A stretch of 23,199 bases of DNA, taken from the IMG/VR virus record IMGVR_UViG_3300003852_000023, positions 16,395 to 39,593 of that record. One strand, written 5' to 3'. The notes beneath the pieces are model-generated. The model had not been told where the DNA came from. It searched no databases and saw only the letters and a list, made by a program, of their open reading frames with translations. The position numbers were made by a program, and so were the translations under genes. The first letter of the stretch is position 1, and each line of letters starts with the position of its first letter. Source of the stretch: a virus. Shown one piece after another: positions 21,925-23,199 of the stretch.

Positions 21925-23199
21925 TTATTTCCCCAGAATAACTTCACGAAATTTACCAGGTTCTATACCCTTCTTAAGAAACGTACTCAAATCAATCCTC
22001 TTACTATCAGGCATACCTTTCTTTTCCCACGCAGACAATAATCTATCATTACGATGATGAGTAAAAATGGCCACCCTTTTACCTTGATATTTGTTTTTAA
22101 TATCCTTAAGAAAATCCAAATATCTATTTTTAAAATCATTAAAAGATTCGCCACCCTCCACCTTCTTATTAGGAGAACTGGCGTAATCAGCAATAACATT
22201 CAAAACGTCCTTTGAATGCTGTCCAGACAATTTACCCAAATTCCAAGGACGAAGTTGTTTGGTTCTTTTTACAGGAACACCAATCTTATTTGAAAGAGCT
22301 TTAGCTGTATCTACAGCCCTTATTAAATCTGAAGAAAGAATGACATCAACATCCTTATTTACAAGCTTTTTAGCAGCCTTCCTAGCCTCTTCCTGACCAT
22401 GCTCGTCCAAAGGAATATTCTTCCAGCCTCGTATCTTATCACCATCAGCATTAAGTTTCGTTTCACCATGTCTGACTAAAATAAGTTTTGTAGGCATAGA
22501 TTCACCTGATGCTATTTTGTTTAATTCATTTATAAAGGCATTATATTTGATTTGATTAAAGTCCATAGATTGTTTCTCCAAATTCTTTTCTACATGCATA
22601 TCATAATAAGCGGGCGCTCTTAATGCACCTGAAGCAAACTGCTGTTGTGATTTAACCCTTGCAACCAATCCAATATAATCTTCAGGATTCTTCAACATGT
22701 CCTTTTTCATCGGACGATCGAAACCTGTTCCTACGTTACCAACTATCTTTCCCTTTGGTGTTAAACTATATTCAAAACCACCAGCTTCATTCTTTTCCTT
22801 ACCAGACTTGTCAATCGCAGGATAAACACTCCTTATATAAACATCATAATTATCACGAAACTTCAATTTTGCAGGATTACCTGATTCCTGCCTTACATCC
22901 CATTGTACCACACCCTCTTTAGTATCAGGATGTTTACCTAATTTAATTGAATTAACAAGTCTCTGTTTCTGCTTTTCAGTAAAGGCTGTATCCGCAACTC
23001 GTAAAGCAGGCACTTGTGATTCAATCTTTTTTAACAAATCAAATTTGACTGCATAAGGCTCATTGGATACGTCTTTGCCTTTGAATTTGACTATATCATA
23101 AATATATGGTTGAAGTTTACCTAATTCTTTCTGTTTCTCAAGACTTTTATTTACACTCGCGTTTAATATTCCACCAACCTGTTCTGCAGCCATTGGTTT
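21925..23199 (-). CDS. ATP-dependent DNA ligase C-terminal part fused to a histidine phosphatase (5' end outside window)
   Basis: The frame is open to the window edge; Met at 23193 is probably not the true start, because the ligase active-site motif KxDG is missing and must lie upstream. Residues are counted from that Met. Ligase part: LQPYIYDIVKFKG (27-39, motif III-like), KEGVVQWD (92-99, motif IV), AKLKFRDNYDVYI (108-120, motif V) and GNVGTGFD (152-159) in the OB domain. At 210-228 lies MDFNQIKYNAFINELNKIA, the recurring motif. Then comes a histidine phosphatase/phosphoglycerate mutase-type domain: LILVRHGETKLNADG (237-251, phospho-acceptor His), SSDLIRAVDTAKAL (287-300), GGES (347-350) and FTHHR (377-381). 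Ligase joins nicks in phage DNA; the phosphatase substrate is unknown. Met210 has GGAG nine bases upstream, so a separate phosphatase product is possible. Confidence 0.78.
   Translation of the reverse strand, partial: KPMAAEQVGGILNASVNKSLEKQKELGKLQPYIYDIVKFKGKDVSNEPYAVKFDLLKKIESQVPALRVADTAFTEKQKQRLVNSIKLGKHPDTKEGVVQWDVRQESGNPAKLKFRDNYDVYIRSVYPAIDKSGKEKNEAGGFEYSLTPKGKIVGNVGTGFDRPMKKDMLKNPEDYIGLVARVKSQQQFASGALRAPAYYDMHVEKNLEKQSMDFNQIKYNAFINELNKIASGESMPTKLILVRHGETKLNADGDKIRGWKNIPLDEHGQEEARKAAKKLVNKDVDVILSSDLIRAVDTAKALSNKIGVPVKRTKQLRPWNLGKLSGQHSKDVLNVIADYASSPNKKVEGGESFNDFKNRYLDFLKDIKNKYQGKRVAIFTHHRNDRLLSAWEKKGMPDSKRIDLSTFLKKGIEPGKFREVILGK

Noticed and set aside
20395-23199. Recoded stop codons explaining gene fusions
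   Set aside because: TAA, TAG and TGA all serve as ordinary stops with tight ATGA/TAATG junctions elsewhere in the window, and the fused frames contain no in-frame stop codon at the joints that could have been recoded.
1-23199. CRISPR array or insertion sequence
   Set aside because: No regularly spaced direct repeats, no transposase-like frame and no terminal inverted repeats with target duplications were seen. The only dispersed repeats are the coding copies of the N-terminal tag.

Overview
The window looks like part of a large, AT-rich tailed-phage genome, probably a contractile-tailed (myovirus-like) phage. The evidence is a long minus-strand block of tail genes: a tape measure protein, a tail/baseplate hub, a gp5/VgrG-like spike and a gp25-like baseplate protein. 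The same block carries a phage-type sigma factor, a tRNA-like gene and many small proteins. Start sites have bacterial Shine-Dalgarno (SD) sequences of the AGGAGG type. No bacterial housekeeping genes are seen and the host cannot be named.

Layout. Positions 1-590 (+) hold the tail end of one small phage gene and one short unknown gene. Positions 603-3944 (+) hold a compact cassette: a promoter overlapping a palindrome, a DHH/DHHA1 phosphoesterase, a retron-type reverse transcriptase (RT), an RNase HI and a small lysine-rich protein. These are followed directly by a structured region of about 195 nt (3717-3911) closed by a 9-bp inverted repeat, then a strong bidirectional terminator. I read the structured region as a retron msr-msd RNA. 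Positions 3943-20298 (-) are the virion operon, which converges on the cassette at the terminator. Positions 20316-20390 (-) hold a tRNA-like gene with a CAT anticodon. Positions 20395-23199 (-) hold two composite proteins: one containing a metallopeptidase, and the C-terminal part of an ATP-dependent DNA ligase joined in frame to a histidine phosphatase.

Two features stand out. First, the retron-like cassette appears self-contained. It encodes the RT, an RNase H (normally supplied by the host) and a DHH-family nuclease or phosphodiesterase, with the candidate ncRNA at the 3' end of the operon instead of upstream of the RT.

Second, a short sequence resembling QIKxAAFxNELxKIA recurs at the N-terminus of many otherwise unrelated small proteins, and again inside the two composite proteins where one domain gives way to the next. 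It is absent from the recognisable tail, baseplate and sigma proteins. By analogy with the T4 capsid-targeting sequence, it may be a virion or capsid packaging and processing tag. Several composite reading frames also keep good SD-ATG signals inside the frame at the domain joints.
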